A stretch of DNA of 64,000 bases from Streptomyces sp. NRRL WC-3626 (GCF_000718785.1 NZ_JOCA01000024.1:1-64000); one strand, 5' to 3'. Counted from the stretch's first letter, positions 44,973 through 54,020 are shown. Notes: generated by a model from the sequence alone, not told the origin. Program-made: numbers and translations.

Positions 44973-45124
44973 CGGCAGCCGGTGACACCCCGGGCCCGCC
45001 CCTGCGCGACCCGGGCTCCGGTCGTGCGCCGGTACCCCTGACCTCCTCGTACCGCCCGCGGCCGTAACCCCGACGACGGGACCGCGTATGCCCGCGGACC
45101 CCGGTACCCCGCGAAGGACATCAG

Positions 45125-45736
45125 GTGATCACTCCTGCCCCGCCCGCCCCTGCCGCGAGACCCGAGGACGACCCGGCGACCGCCTGGGCGCTCGCCGCGC
45201 GCGGCGGCGACTCCGACGCCGTCGACCACTTCGTCCGCGCCCTGCACCGTGACGTCATCCGCTACGTCGCCCGTCTGTGCGGCGACCCGCAGGCGGTGGA
45301 CGACCTCGCCCAGGACACGTTCCTGCGGGCCCTCGGCAGCCTGCACCGGTTCGAGGGCCGCTCCTCGGCCCGCACCTGGCTGCTCGCCATAGCCCGCCGC
45401 GCGGTCGCCGACAGCCACCGGTACACGTCCGTACGGCCCCGTACGGCCGACGTGTCCGACTGGCAGCTGACCGTGGAGCGGGCACAGCCGCGCGGGCTGC
45501 CCGGATTCGACGACGGGATCGCGCTGCTGGACCTGCTGGACCGGCTGCCCGAGGAGCGGCGCGAGGCGTTCGTCCGTACGCAGCTGCTCGGACTGCCGTA
45601 CACGGAGGCGGCGGCCCTCGGCGACTGCCCGATCGGTACGGTCCGCTCCCGCGTGGCCCGCGCGCGGACGACGCTCGCCGCCCTCATCGCCGACGCGGAG
45701 GAGGCGAGTACGGCCGTACATCCGAATCTGGACTGA
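45125..45736 (+). CDS. ECF-type RNA polymerase sigma factor
   Basis: This 203-residue protein starts at GTG 45125 with AAGGA upstream. Region 2 is DVIRYVARLCGDPQAVDDLAQDTFLRALGSL and region 4 is LDRLPEERREAFVRTQLLGLPYTEAA ending GTVRSRVARARTTL. No anti-sigma gene follows. The only upstream codirectional gene is the His/Met-rich membrane protein, 152 nt away, which might play that part. The stop codon lies in the operator of the next gene. Confidence 0.9.
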   Translation: MITPAPPAPAARPEDDPATAWALAARGGDSDAVDHFVRALHRDVIRYVARLCGDPQAVDDLAQDTFLRALGSLHRFEGRSSARTWLLAIARRAVADSHRYTSVRPRTADVSDWQLTVERAQPRGLPGFDDGIALLDLLDRLPEERREAFVRTQLLGLPYTEAAALGDCPIGTVRSRVARARTTLAALIADAEEASTAVHPNLD

Positions 45737-45744
45737 CAGTCCAG
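45728..45744. promoter_or_regulatory. Operator palindrome upstream of the YheO-like regulator
   Basis: CTGGACT-GAC-AGTCCAG is a perfect 7+7 inverted repeat. It covers the sigma factor stop codon and the -35 of the next promoter. A further half-site CTGGAC follows at 45747. Confidence 0.6.
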
Positions 45745-45761
45745 AGCTGGACGTGTAGTCT
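45733..45761 (+). promoter_or_regulatory. Promoter of the YheO-like regulator/dehydratase operon
   Basis: CTGACA (45733-45738) is 17 bp from TAGTCT (45756-45761). The AGGAGGTG ribosome site follows at about 45768. Confidence 0.55.
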
Positions 45762-45780
45762 GATGACAGGAGGTGTGGTC

Positions 45781-45800
45781 ATGGAGGAGCGGGACGCCGA
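45781..45800 (+). other. Start choice for the YheO-like regulator
   Basis: ATG 45781 is selected because AGGAGGTG lies 5-7 nt upstream; an in-frame ATG 18 nt earlier lies before that ribosome site. Confidence 0.6.
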
Positions 45801-46461
45801 ACGGGAGGCGATCCTCGCCGCGCTGACGCCGGTCGTCGACGGGATCGCGGCGACGTTCGGGCCGGTCTGCGAGGTGGTGCTGCACGACTACCGGCGCCCG
45901 GAGGGATCGGTGGTCGCCGTGGCCGGCTCCGTGACCGGGCGGACGGTGGGCGGGGCGATGAGCGAGATCGGCATGCGGGTGCTGGCCCGCGGCGACGAGG
46001 CCGCCGACGAGCTCAACTACCTCACCCGCACCGGCACCGGCGCCCTCGTGAAGTCGTCCACGATGGTGCTGCGGGATTCCACGGGAGCGGTGTTCGGCGC
46101 CCTGTGTGTCAACGTCGACGCCACCGCCGTGGAGCAGGCACACACCCTGCTCGGCGCGCTGGCGGGCCTCGGCGGCGGCCCGGCCGAACCGCCGGTGACC
46201 ACCTTCGGCAACGACATCGACGCCGTGGTCGAGGCCATCCTCGACGACCACCGTTCGCTGCGGCACCGGGGCTGGGGCCGGCTCGACCGGGAGGAACGGC
46301 TGCGGCTGTTCCGGGACCTGGACGCCCGCGGTGTCTTCGCCGTACGGCGCGCGGTCGAGCAGGTCGCCGGCCGGCTCGGCATCTCCCGCGCCTCCGCGTA
46401 CAGCTACCTCTCCCAGTCCCGGACGCCGGCCGACCCGACCCCCGCTGGAGGCACCACGTGA
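45781..46461 (+). CDS. YheO/PAS-domain transcriptional regulator
   Basis: This 226-residue protein has an N-terminal YheO-type PAS domain (VCEVVLHDYRRPEGSVVAVAG and TMVLRDSTGAVFGALCVNVDAT). A C-terminal HTH_22 (GVFAVRRAVEQVAGRLGISR and ASAYSYLSQ) follows. It overlaps the PLP-enzyme gene by 4 nt (GTGA). YheO-type regulators are often next to amino-acid or D-amino-acid enzymes, so it probably senses a related small molecule and controls this operon through the palindrome at 45728. Confidence 0.87.
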   Translation: MEERDAEREAILAALTPVVDGIAATFGPVCEVVLHDYRRPEGSVVAVAGSVTGRTVGGAMSEIGMRVLARGDEAADELNYLTRTGTGALVKSSTMVLRDSTGAVFGALCVNVDATAVEQAHTLLGALAGLGGGPAEPPVTTFGNDIDAVVEAILDDHRSLRHRGWGRLDREERLRLFRDLDARGVFAVRRAVEQVAGRLGISRASAYSYLSQSRTPADPTPAGGTT

Positions 46462-47435
46462 CGACCACCACCCCGCCGGTCACCCTCGACGACGTCCGCT
46501 CCGCCGCCGAGCGCCTCAAGGGCGTCGCACACCGCACGCCCGTGCTGCGCTCCCGCACCCTGGACGCGCTCGTCGGCGCCGAGGTCCACCTGAAGTGCGA
46601 GAACTTCCAGCGCGTGGGCGCCTTCAAGTTCCGCGGCGCCTACAACGCGGCCGCCCGGCTCACCCCCGGCCGGCTGTCCCGGGGCATCGCCGCCTACTCC
46701 TCCGGCAACCACGCCCAGGCCGTCGCCCTCGCCGCCCGCGAACTTGGCACCACCGCCGTCATCGTCATGCCCGAGGACGCCCCGCCCTCCAAGCGGGCGG
46801 CCACCGAGGCGTACGGCGCGGAGATCGTCACCTACGACCGCTACACCGGCGACCGGGTCGCCCTCGCCGAAGCCCTCGCCGCCGAGCGGGGCCTCACCCT
46901 CGTCCCGCCCTACGAGCACCCGCACGTCATCGCCGGACAGGGCACGGCCGCACTCGAACTCGTCGAGGAGACGGGGGAGCTGGACCTGCTGCTCGCGCCG
47001 GTCGGCGGCGGCGGACTGATCGCCGGAAGCGCCACCGCCGTCAAGGGCACGCACCCCGCGACCCGGGTGATCGGTGTCGAACCCGAGGCCGGCGACGACA
47101 CCAAGCGGTCCCTGGAGGCGGGCCGGCGCGTCAGTATCCCCGTCCCGCGCACCATCGCCGACGGCCAGGCGCTGCACACCCCCGGCGAGCTCACCTTCTC
47201 CCTCAACCGACGGCTCCTGGACGGCATCGTGCTGGTCGGGGACGACGAGATCAGGGACGCGATGCGGTTCGCCTTCGAACGGCTGAAGATCGTCCTCGAA
47301 CCGAGCGGGGCGACCCCGCTCGCCGCGCTGCTCACCGGCCGGACGGGCCCCCTCCCGCCCCGCGTCGGCCTGATCCTCTCCGGCGGCAACATCGACACCG
47401 AACGGTTCGCGCGCCTCTGCGGCCCCGACGCCTGA
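46458..47435 (+). CDS. Threonine/serine dehydratase-like PLP enzyme
   Basis: This 325-residue fold-type II PLP enzyme starts at GTG 46458 after GGAGG. The Schiff-base lysine is in VGAFKFRGAYNA, the substrate loop is YSSGNHAQA, and the phosphate-binding glycine loop is PVGGGGLIAG. There is no C-terminal ACT regulatory domain, so it is a catabolic dehydratase, serine racemase or hydroxyaspartate dehydratase type, not biosynthetic IlvA. The substrate is not resolved. Confidence 0.88.
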   Translation: MTTTTPPVTLDDVRSAAERLKGVAHRTPVLRSRTLDALVGAEVHLKCENFQRVGAFKFRGAYNAAARLTPGRLSRGIAAYSSGNHAQAVALAARELGTTAVIVMPEDAPPSKRAATEAYGAEIVTYDRYTGDRVALAEALAAERGLTLVPPYEHPHVIAGQGTAALELVEETGELDLLLAPVGGGGLIAGSATAVKGTHPATRVIGVEPEAGDDTKRSLEAGRRVSIPVPRTIADGQALHTPGELTFSLNRRLLDGIVLVGDDEIRDAMRFAFERLKIVLEPSGATPLAALLTGRTGPLPPRVGLILSGGNIDTERFARLCGPDA

Positions 47436-47546
47436 CAGGCCCTCCCTCACCCGAATGGCGCCCCCGAGTGGACAGGCGGACGATGAAGTGACGGGGCCCG
47501 GCCCCCGGCCGGTGCCGTTCCGGACCGACCGGAAGGGAGAAGGGGC

Positions 47547-47906
47547 ATGTTCGAGGTCAAGATGCTGGACAAGCCCGACGAGCGACGTGACTTCCCCAGG
47601 GGCCATGTCGAAGCCGTCCACATGACGGGACTGGACTTCGCCGTGGCCACCTTCGAACCCGGATGGCGCTGGACGGAGTCCGTCGGCCCGATCGCGGGTA
47701 CGGAGAGCTGCCGGATCCACCACAACGGCTACGTGGTCCAGGGCCGTATGCACATCCGCATGGACGACGGCGCCGAGGGCGAGATCGGCCCCGGCGACGT
47801 CTTCGTCTGCTCACCGGGACACGACGCGTGGGTCGTCGGGGACGACCAGGTGATCCTCTACGACTTCGCGGGCGGCATGGCCCAGGAATACGCGAAGGCC
47901 GACTAG
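47547..47906 (+). CDS. Single-domain cupin protein
   Basis: This 119-residue protein has GRMHIRMDDGAEGEIGPGDVFVCSPGHDAWVVGDDQVILYDF as the second cupin motif region (quoted parts lie at about residues 70-112). The first motif is weak (CRIHHNGYVVQG). GGAAGGGAGAAGGGG precedes the ATG. Metal binding through the two His is plausible. The function is unknown; the preceding 111 bp hold no gene. Confidence 0.8.
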   Translation: MFEVKMLDKPDERRDFPRGHVEAVHMTGLDFAVATFEPGWRWTESVGPIAGTESCRIHHNGYVVQGRMHIRMDDGAEGEIGPGDVFVCSPGHDAWVVGDDQVILYDFAGGMAQEYAKAD

Positions 47907-47968
47907 CCGGCCCGGCCGCCCGGGCCGGAGCCCGGATCCAGGCCGGCAGATACCCGCAGCCATCAAGT

Positions 47969-47982
47969 GGGGACCGCTCCCC
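47969..47982. promoter_or_regulatory. Operator-like palindrome 1 upstream of the patatin gene
   Basis: GGGGA-CCGC-TCCCC is an inverted repeat with 5-bp arms upstream of a -10-like TAGCGT (47993-47998). Confidence 0.55.
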
Positions 47983-48011
47983 GATTGCGTGCTAGCGTCG
48001 TCGGGTGAAAC

Positions 48012-48025
48012 GGGGATCGGTCCCC
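48012..48025. promoter_or_regulatory. Operator-like palindrome 2 upstream of the patatin gene
   Basis: GGGGA-TCGG-TCCCC repeats the same arms as palindrome 1, 43 bp away; here the arms extend to 7 bp (ACGGGGA and TCCCCGT). It lies downstream of the -10-like box, so the pair brackets the promoter. Confidence 0.6.
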
Positions 48026-48045
48026 GTTCCGGTGGAGGGGGCGGT

Positions 48046-48885
48046 GTGTCCGAGACGGCACTGGTGCTGGGCGGAGGCGGGCTGACCGCGTACGCGTGGG
48101 AGATCGGCATGCTCGCGGGGCTGGCGGACGCGGGTCTGGACCTGAGCGGCGCCGAGGTGCTGGCCGGCACCTCGGCCGGCTCGCTGCTCGCACTGGACCT
48201 GGCCCAGGGAGCATCACCCGGGGAGCTGTTCGAGGAGCAGGTCCACCGGAAGCGGCCCATGATGGACGTGGACTTCACCCTCGGCATGACGGTCAAGTAC
48301 CTCTGGGCCGCGCTCGGTTCCCGTGACCCGGAGACCGTCGTCAAACGGCTGGGCAGACTGGCGCTGAGCGTGCGGCACATGTCGGAGGCCCAGGTGTTCG
48401 ACGCGATCCGGCCCCAGCTGCCGGTCCAGGACTGGCCCGAGCGGCCGGTCCGGCTCTTCGCCACCGACGCGCTCACCGGCCGGACCACCGGCTTCGGCGC
48501 CGACAGCGGGATCGAGCTGCTGCGGGCCATGGCGGCCACCTGCGCGCTGCCGCCCCTGTTCCCGCCGATCACCGTGGGGGAGGGCCGCTGGATGGACGGA
48601 GGCGTCCGGTCCACCACCAACGTCGACCTGATGGGCGACTGCCGGCGGGTCGTCGCCCTGGCCCCGGTCCCCAAGGGCCCGGGCGCCAGTCCCGGCGCGG
48701 TCGGCCAGGGGGCCGTACTGACGGCGGGCGGGGCCCGCGCCGCCGTACTGGTACCGGACCGGGAGGCCCGGCGCGCCTTCGGCCGGAACCCGTTGGACGC
48801 CTCCCGCATCCCGGGCGCGGTCCGCGCGGGGCGGCGTCAGGCGGCGGGGCACGTCGAGCAGATCGGAGCCGTCTGGCACGGCTGA
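48046..48885 (+). CDS. Patatin-like phospholipase
   Basis: This 279-residue lipid acyl hydrolase starts at GTG 48046 with GGAGG eight bases before. It has the oxyanion loop LVLGGGGLTAYAW, the nucleophile elbow GTSAGS and the catalytic Asp in DGGVRS. No signal peptide is seen. Bacterial patatins act on phospholipids or store lipids. Paired palindromes in its promoter indicate control by a TetR-like repressor, but none is encoded next to it. Confidence 0.88.
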   Translation: MSETALVLGGGGLTAYAWEIGMLAGLADAGLDLSGAEVLAGTSAGSLLALDLAQGASPGELFEEQVHRKRPMMDVDFTLGMTVKYLWAALGSRDPETVVKRLGRLALSVRHMSEAQVFDAIRPQLPVQDWPERPVRLFATDALTGRTTGFGADSGIELLRAMAATCALPPLFPPITVGEGRWMDGGVRSTTNVDLMGDCRRVVALAPVPKGPGASPGAVGQGAVLTAGGARAAVLVPDREARRAFGRNPLDASRIPGAVRAGRRQAAGHVEQIGAVWHG

Positions 48886-48928
48886 GGGGCGCCCGCCGCG
48901 GCGGACGCCCCGAGGACCGGGCCGGAGC

Positions 48929-50239
48929 TCAGGCGACCTGGACCACCGCCAGCACCGCCGGAGTACGCAGCACCCGCCGGGCCGTGAACAGGCTCGTCCC
49001 GAGGGTCACCGCGGCCGCCACCGCCGCCATGGCGAGCCAGGTGCCCAGGAACTGGTCCGGGATCACCCCGTCCGTGCGGACCACCGTGAACGGCACGACC
49101 CCGGCCAGCCCGGCCAGCGTGCCGAAGAACACCCCCGCGACCGTGAGGATCGCGCCCTCGGCGCCCACCACGCCGAGCACCTGCCCCGGAGTGGCCCCCG
49201 CCAGGCGCTGCTGCCCGAACTCCCGGGAGCGGTACGTCGTCGCCGCGTACAGGGAGTTGACCAGCATGACGCAGACGAAGACGGTGACGATGCCGACGAC
49301 CGTGAGGTTGAGCGTCTCCAGGTTCTTCGCGTCGACCGACTTCACCAGACCCGAGGCCGCGACGGCGTCGCTCTCCACCGCCTGCATGGTGATCGTCGCC
49401 GTGGAAACGGCCGTGAACATGATCAGCGACACCAGGATCCCGGCGAGCTCCGCGGCCCGCTGCCGCAGGTTCCGCACGGCCAGCCACCCGCTCGCCCCGC
49501 TCAGCGCCAGCCGGTCCAGCAGACCCTTCAGCAGCCGCGGCGACAGCAGGGCGAACCCCACCGAGAGCATGATCGTCCCCTGGGCGGCCGGCGCCATCAG
49601 CATCTCGTCCGTCGCGGAGAACAAGAAGGTGGAGCAGACCCCGGCGGCACCGGCGGCCAGTGCCCCGTAGGCCAGGAACCGCCGGGCCCCGGCGCGCTCC
49701 CTGCGGCGTCGCGTCACCCGCCGTACGGCGAGGAACGCGGCGCCCGCCGCCGCGAGGAGCGTGATGCTCACGCCGGACGCCAGGGCGATCGGGCCGAAGG
49801 AGTACTCGACCGACCGCGCGACCTGGCCGCCGTCCTGGAACATCTCCAGCAGCACCCGCCCTCCCAGCATCGCCGGGCCGATCGCCAGCGCCGCGCCCAC
49901 CAGGGCCACGGCCACCGCCTCACCCACGACCATCCGCTTGATCTGCGCCGGCGTCGCCCCCGAGCAGCGCAGCAGCTCCAGCTCGGCCGCCCGCTGCCGC
50001 ACGTTCACCGTCAGGGTCGAGGCGACGGCGAAGAACACCAGCAGCGTGCCGTAGCCGCCGACCACACCGGCCGACGTGGCCAGGGTGTCGGAGCTCACCG
50101 CGTCCACGCCCGGCTGCCCGGCCGTGTCGTGCATCGAGTTGAACGTCATGATGATCGCCGTACCGAGGAAGGCGGACAGCAGCGTCGCGAGGAACCGTCC
50201 GGGCCGTTGCCGGATCGACCGCAGAGCCAGTACGAACAC
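48929..50239 (-). CDS. FtsX-like ABC transporter permease
   Basis: This 436-residue protein starts at GTG 50239. It has about eight to ten hydrophobic helices with two FtsX repeats (RQRAAELELLRCSGATPAQIKRMV and FGQQRLAGATPGQVLGVVGAEG). Such MacB/antimicrobial-peptide-type permeases extract or export peptides, lipoproteins or drugs, or act as mechanotransmitters. It lies 3 nt after its ATPase gene. Confidence 0.9.
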   Translation of the reverse strand: MFVLALRSIRQRPGRFLATLLSAFLGTAIIMTFNSMHDTAGQPGVDAVSSDTLATSAGVVGGYGTLLVFFAVASTLTVNVRQRAAELELLRCSGATPAQIKRMVVGEAVAVALVGAALAIGPAMLGGRVLLEMFQDGGQVARSVEYSFGPIALASGVSITLLAAAGAAFLAVRRVTRRRRERAGARRFLAYGALAAGAAGVCSTFLFSATDEMLMAPAAQGTIMLSVGFALLSPRLLKGLLDRLALSGASGWLAVRNLRQRAAELAGILVSLIMFTAVSTATITMQAVESDAVAASGLVKSVDAKNLETLNLTVVGIVTVFVCVMLVNSLYAATTYRSREFGQQRLAGATPGQVLGVVGAEGAILTVAGVFFGTLAGLAGVVPFTVVRTDGVIPDQFLGTWLAMAAVAAAVTLGTSLFTARRVLRTPAVLAVVQVA

Positions 50240-50242
50240 GGC

Positions 50243-51028
50243 TCACACCCCCGCCGTCATGTCGTCGCCCAGGTGCGCCAGCCGCTCGGCCACCGCGTCC
50301 GCCGTCGGCGCGTCCATCCGTCCGGCCAGCCGGCCGTCGGCGAGGAACAGCACACTGTCGGCGTAGGAGGCCGCGACCGGGTCGTGCGTCACCATCACCA
50401 CGGTCCGCCCGTGCACCCGCACCGTCTGCTGGAGCAGCGTCAGCACCTCCCGCGCGCTGCGCGTGTCCAGGGCGCCCGTCGGCTCGTCCGCGAAGATCAC
50501 CCGCGGTTCGGTGACCAGCGCACGGGCGATCGCCACCCGCTGGCGCTGACCGCCGGAGAGCTGGCCGGGCCGGTGCCGGAGCCGGTCGCCCAGACCGACG
50601 GCGGTGAGGACCTCCCGCGCCCGCCGGCGGTCCACGCGCCGGCCGGCCAGCTTCAGCGGCAGCACCGTGTTCTGCGCGACGGTCAGCGTCTCGAGCAGGT
50701 TGTACTGCTGGAAGACGAACCCGATCCGCCCGCGCCGGAACTTCGTCAGCTCCGCCTCGCCGCCACCGGTCAGCTCCTTGCCGTCCACCCGGACGATCCC
50801 GCTGTCCGGCCGGTCCAGCCCCGCCGCGCACTGCAGCAGCGTCGACTTGCCCGAGCCGGACGGCCCCATCACCGCCGTGAACGTGCCCCTGGCCAGGCCC
50901 AGCGTCACCCCGTCGAGCGCCGTCACGGCGCTGTCCGCCGTACCGTAGGACTTGGTGACCTTCACCAGGCGCAGTGCCTCGGGGGCGGGGCCCGAGTCGT
51001 GGTCACGCCGTGCGCCGCTGCGAAACAT
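50243..51028 (-). CDS. ABC transporter ATP-binding protein (MacB/LolD type)
   Basis: This 261-residue ATPase has Walker [11 protein letters not shown]-loop [14 protein letters not shown], signature LSGGQRQR, Walker [13 protein letters not shown] and H-loop VTHD. ATG 51028 is preferred over ATG 51034, because GGAGGAG abuts the latter without spacing. It pairs with the permease downstream. No two-component genes adjoin the pair. Confidence 0.93.
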   Translation of the reverse strand: MFRSGARRDHDSGPAPEALRLVKVTKSYGTADSAVTALDGVTLGLARGTFTAVMGPSGSGKSTLLQCAAGLDRPDSGIVRVDGKELTGGGEAELTKFRRGRIGFVFQQYNLLETLTVAQNTVLPLKLAGRRVDRRRAREVLTAVGLGDRLRHRPGQLSGGQRQRVAIARALVTEPRVIFADEPTGALDTRSAREVLTLLQQTVRVHGRTVVMVTHDPVAASYADSVLFLADGRLAGRMDAPTADAVAERLAHLGDDMTAGV

Positions 51029-51118
51029 CGTCATCTCCTCCGTCCGGCACGCCCTGTGCCATGCCCAAGACGCTACGGAGAAGACGGCGGCACCACATTG
51101 GGCGCAGAACCCGTTTCC

Positions 51119-51142
51119 AGGGGTGTACCCAGCGACACCCCT
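51119..51142. terminator. Inverted repeat between lutC and the ABC genes
   Basis: Arms AGGGGTGT and ACACCCCT form a perfect 8-bp stem with an 8-nt loop, 10 nt after the lutC stop on the minus strand. It is a likely terminator of the rha-lut transcript; an operator for the ABC genes is the alternative. Confidence 0.5.
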
Positions 51143-51151
51143 CGCAGGGGC

Positions 51152-51793
51152 TCACTCCACCAGCACGACCTCCAGCGTGCGCGGCCCGTGCACGCCCTCC
51201 ACCCGGTCGAGTTCGATGTCGCTGGTCGCCGACGGACCGGAGATCCAGGTCAACGGGCGGACCGGATCGAGGCGTTCGAGCGCCTGCGGGACGGAGGAGA
51301 CGACCTGGCCGGGGACGCGGACGACGCAGATGTGATGGTCGGGGACGAGGGTGATACGGCGGCGGCCCTGGTCGGGGGAGCCGTCCAGGACGATCGTCCC
51401 GGTCTCGGCGACCGCCACCGCGCAGGCGGTCAGCACACTGTCGACCCGGTCCAGTTCCGCCGGGGTGCTCTCCGCCCGGTCCGGCACCCGTGTCACCTCC
51501 GTCGCCGCGAGCCAGCCCTCGTCGAGACCGGGCGGCACGAGCACCGACGAGGCACCGCGCGCCGCGAGCAGCCCGGCGACGACACCGGGCAGTCCGGCCG
51601 CGTCCGTACGGTGCACGATCGCCCGGTAGTCGGCCAGGTTCTCCGCCAGAAGGTCCACCGTCTCCCCGACGGTGCGTTCACCGTGCTCGCGCAGATAGCC
51701 GCGGGAGACCGCCCGCTCGTACGGGGTGTCGTCGCCCGGTACGTCGGCGAGGGCGCGCCGCACCCGGCCCAGGATCCGTTCCCTGCTGCTCAC
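51152..51793 (-). CDS. lutC: Lactate utilization protein C
   Basis: This 213-residue LUD-domain protein starts at GTG 51793 and overlaps lutB by 4 nt. Features are RERILGRVRRALAD at the N-terminus, AETGTIVLDGS and DIELDRVEGVHGPRTLEVVLVE at the end, typical of LutC/YvbY. With LutA and LutB it forms the iron-sulfur L-lactate dehydrogenase. It is the last gene of the probable rhamnose-lactate operon. Confidence 0.93.
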   Translation of the reverse strand: MSSRERILGRVRRALADVPGDDTPYERAVSRGYLREHGERTVGETVDLLAENLADYRAIVHRTDAAGLPGVVAGLLAARGASSVLVPPGLDEGWLAATEVTRVPDRAESTPAELDRVDSVLTACAVAVAETGTIVLDGSPDQGRRRITLVPDHHICVVRVPGQVVSSVPQALERLDPVRPLTWISGPSATSDIELDRVEGVHGPRTLEVVLVE

Positions 51794-53268
51794 TTCGCCG
51801 CTCCCTTCCCGCCCTGCGTACGCTGCCACCAGTCCCGGAACGGCTCCGCCGGCACCGGCGGAAGATCCCGGGTGCCGCTCCACGCCCGGCCGGGGCCCGG
51901 CAGGGTGCGCGGATGCAGACGACGGGTGCGCGAGGCGAGCCGCTGGCCGGTGCGCAGGGCACCGGGGCGCGCGAACGCCCAGCGGGCGGCACGCATCGCG
52001 GCACGCTCGGCGGCATGCCCCTTGGCCGGCTTGAGCACCACCCTGTTGCCGCCCCGGGTCACCTCCCCGCCCTGCGCCACCCGCTCGCGCAGATGCACCA
52101 GCACCTCGGGGATGTCGATGGCGACCGGACACACCTCGTAGCAGGCCCCGCACAGCGAGGACGCGTACGGCAGCGAGGCGTCGATCTCGCTGGCGGTGCC
52201 CCGCAGTTGAGGGCTGAGAATGGCGCCGATCGGGCCCGGGTAGACCGAGCCGTAGGCGTGGCCGCCGGCCCGCTCGTACACCGGGCACACGTTCAGGCAG
52301 GCCGAGCAGCGGATGCAGCGCAGCGCCTGCCGGCCCACCTCGTCGGCGAGCGTGTCGGTGCGGCCGTTGTCCAGCAGCACCAGATGGAAGGTGCGCGGAC
52401 CGTCCCCGTCGGTGGTGCCGGTCCACGTCGAGGTGTACGGGTTCATCCGCTCGGCGGTCGACGAGCGGGGCAGGGTCTGCAGGAACACCTCCAGGTCCTG
52501 CCAGGTCGGCACGATCTTCTCGATGCCGACCACCGAGATCAGCGTCTCGGGCAGGGTCAGGCACATCCGCCCGTTGCCCTCGGACTCCACCACCACCAGG
52601 GTGCCGGTCTCCGCCACCATGAAGTTGGCTCCGGAGATGCCGACCTTGGCGCGCAGGAACTTCTCCCGCAGATGCAGCCGGGCCGCCTCCGCGAGTTCGG
52701 CGGGCGTGTCCGTCAGGCCCTCGGGGGCGGGGCGGCCCCACTCGCCCATCTCGCGGCTGAAGATCTCCCGGATCTCCCCGCGGTTGCGGTGGATCGCCGG
52801 CACCAGGATGTGCGAGGGCCGGTCCTTGCCCAACTGCACGATCAGTTCGGCGAGATCGGTCTCGTAGGCGGCGATGCCCCGCGCCTCCAGGGCCTCGTTG
52901 AGGGCGATCTCCTGAGTGGCCATCGACTTGACCTTGACGACCTCCGGCTCACCGGTCTCCTTCACCAGGCGGGTGACGATCCGGTTGGCCTCGTCGGCGT
53001 CGGCGGCCCAGTGCACGGTGCCGCCCGCCGCCGTCACCGACTCCTCCAACTGCTTGAGATACCGGTCCAGATGACGGAGCGTGTGATCCTTGATCCGCTT
53101 GCCGGCCTCGCGCAGTTCGGCCCAGTCGGAGACCTCCGCGACGGCCTTGGCACGCTTGGCCCGGATGGTGTGCGTGGCGTGCCGCAGATTGCCGCGCAGC
53201 GTGGTGTCGCGCACGGCGTCCCGCGCCGCCTCCGGAAACGCCGGCATCCCGACGAACGTCCCGCTCAT
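51790..53268 (-). CDS. lutB: Lactate utilization iron-sulfur protein B
   Basis: This 492-residue protein joins an N-terminal LUD domain (VVKVKSMATQEIALN and AETGTLVVVESEGNGRM) to a ferredoxin-like domain. The cluster motifs are CIRCSACLNVCPVY and LCGACYEVCPVAID, enough for two [4Fe-4S] clusters. The C-terminal Arg-rich tail is typical of actinobacterial forms. ATG 53268 overlaps the lutA stop by 4 nt. It oxidises L-lactate to pyruvate with LutA and LutC. Confidence 0.94.
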   Translation of the reverse strand: MSGTFVGMPAFPEAARDAVRDTTLRGNLRHATHTIRAKRAKAVAEVSDWAELREAGKRIKDHTLRHLDRYLKQLEESVTAAGGTVHWAADADEANRIVTRLVKETGEPEVVKVKSMATQEIALNEALEARGIAAYETDLAELIVQLGKDRPSHILVPAIHRNRGEIREIFSREMGEWGRPAPEGLTDTPAELAEAARLHLREKFLRAKVGISGANFMVAETGTLVVVESEGNGRMCLTLPETLISVVGIEKIVPTWQDLEVFLQTLPRSSTAERMNPYTSTWTGTTDGDGPRTFHLVLLDNGRTDTLADEVGRQALRCIRCSACLNVCPVYERAGGHAYGSVYPGPIGAILSPQLRGTASEIDASLPYASSLCGACYEVCPVAIDIPEVLVHLRERVAQGGEVTRGGNRVVLKPAKGHAAERAAMRAARWAFARPGALRTGQRLASRTRRLHPRTLPGPGRAWSGTRDLPPVPAEPFRDWWQRTQGGKGAAK

Positions 53269-54020
53269 ACGGCCGGCTCCTCCTCCGTGCTCGCCAGGAT
53301 CTCCGCGATGTGCACCGGCCGCATACCGGTGCGCAGCCTGCTCATCGTTCCGCCGATGTGCATCAGACACGAGTTGTCCGCCGCGCACAGCACCTCGGCG
53401 CCCGTCGACTCGGCGTTGCGCACCTTGTCGGTGCCCATCGCCGCCGAGACGTCGGAGTTCTTCAGCGCGAACGTGCCGCCGAAGCCACAGCACTCCTCCG
53501 CCCCGGGCAGCTCGGCCAGCTCCAGCCCCTTCACCGCCCGCAGCAGCCGCAGCGGCCGCTCACCGAGCCCGAGACCGCGCAGCCCGTGACAGGTGGGGTG
53601 ATAGGTCACCCTGTGCGGGTAGTACGCCCCGACGTCCGTCACCCCCAGCACGTCCACCAGGAACTCCGTGAGCTCGTACGTCTTGGGCACCACCGGCGCC
53701 AGCGTCGCCGCGAGCGTGTCCCCGCGCCCCTCCGCCCGGGCCCGCTCGCCCATCCGCGGATACAGCTCCCGCACCATCGCCCCGCACGACCCGGACGGGG
53801 TCACGATCGCCTCGTAACCACCGAAGACATCGGAGAAGTGCCGGGCGAGCGGCTCGGCCTCATGGCGATAGCCCGTGTTGTAGTGCGCCTGGCCGCAACA
53901 GGTCTGTGCCATCGGGAAATCGACGTCGACGCCCAGTCTGGTCAGGAGTTTCACCACGGCGCGCCCGGTGTCCGGATAGAGCGTGTCGTTGACACAGGTC
54001 AGGAACAGGGCGACTCGCAT
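53265..54020 (-). CDS. lutA: Lactate utilization protein A
   Basis: This 251-residue protein carries two CCG (cysteine-rich) domains: AQTCCGQAHYNTG with CGAMV, and YHPTCHGLRGLG with EECCGFGGTFALKN. They ligate a cluster in the LutABC lactate oxidase. ATG 54020 is preceded by AGGAG. The 72-bp gap to rhaB is unusually AT-rich for this window (around TTGTATGAAGAGTAG), so a secondary promoter for lutABC is possible. Confidence 0.94.
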   Translation of the reverse strand: MRVALFLTCVNDTLYPDTGRAVVKLLTRLGVDVDFPMAQTCCGQAHYNTGYRHEAEPLARHFSDVFGGYEAIVTPSGSCGAMVRELYPRMGERARAEGRGDTLAATLAPVVPKTYELTEFLVDVLGVTDVGAYYPHRVTYHPTCHGLRGLGLGERPLRLLRAVKGLELAELPGAEECCGFGGTFALKNSDVSAAMGTDKVRNAESTGAEVLCAADNSCLMHIGGTMSRLRTGMRPVHIAEILASTEEEPAV

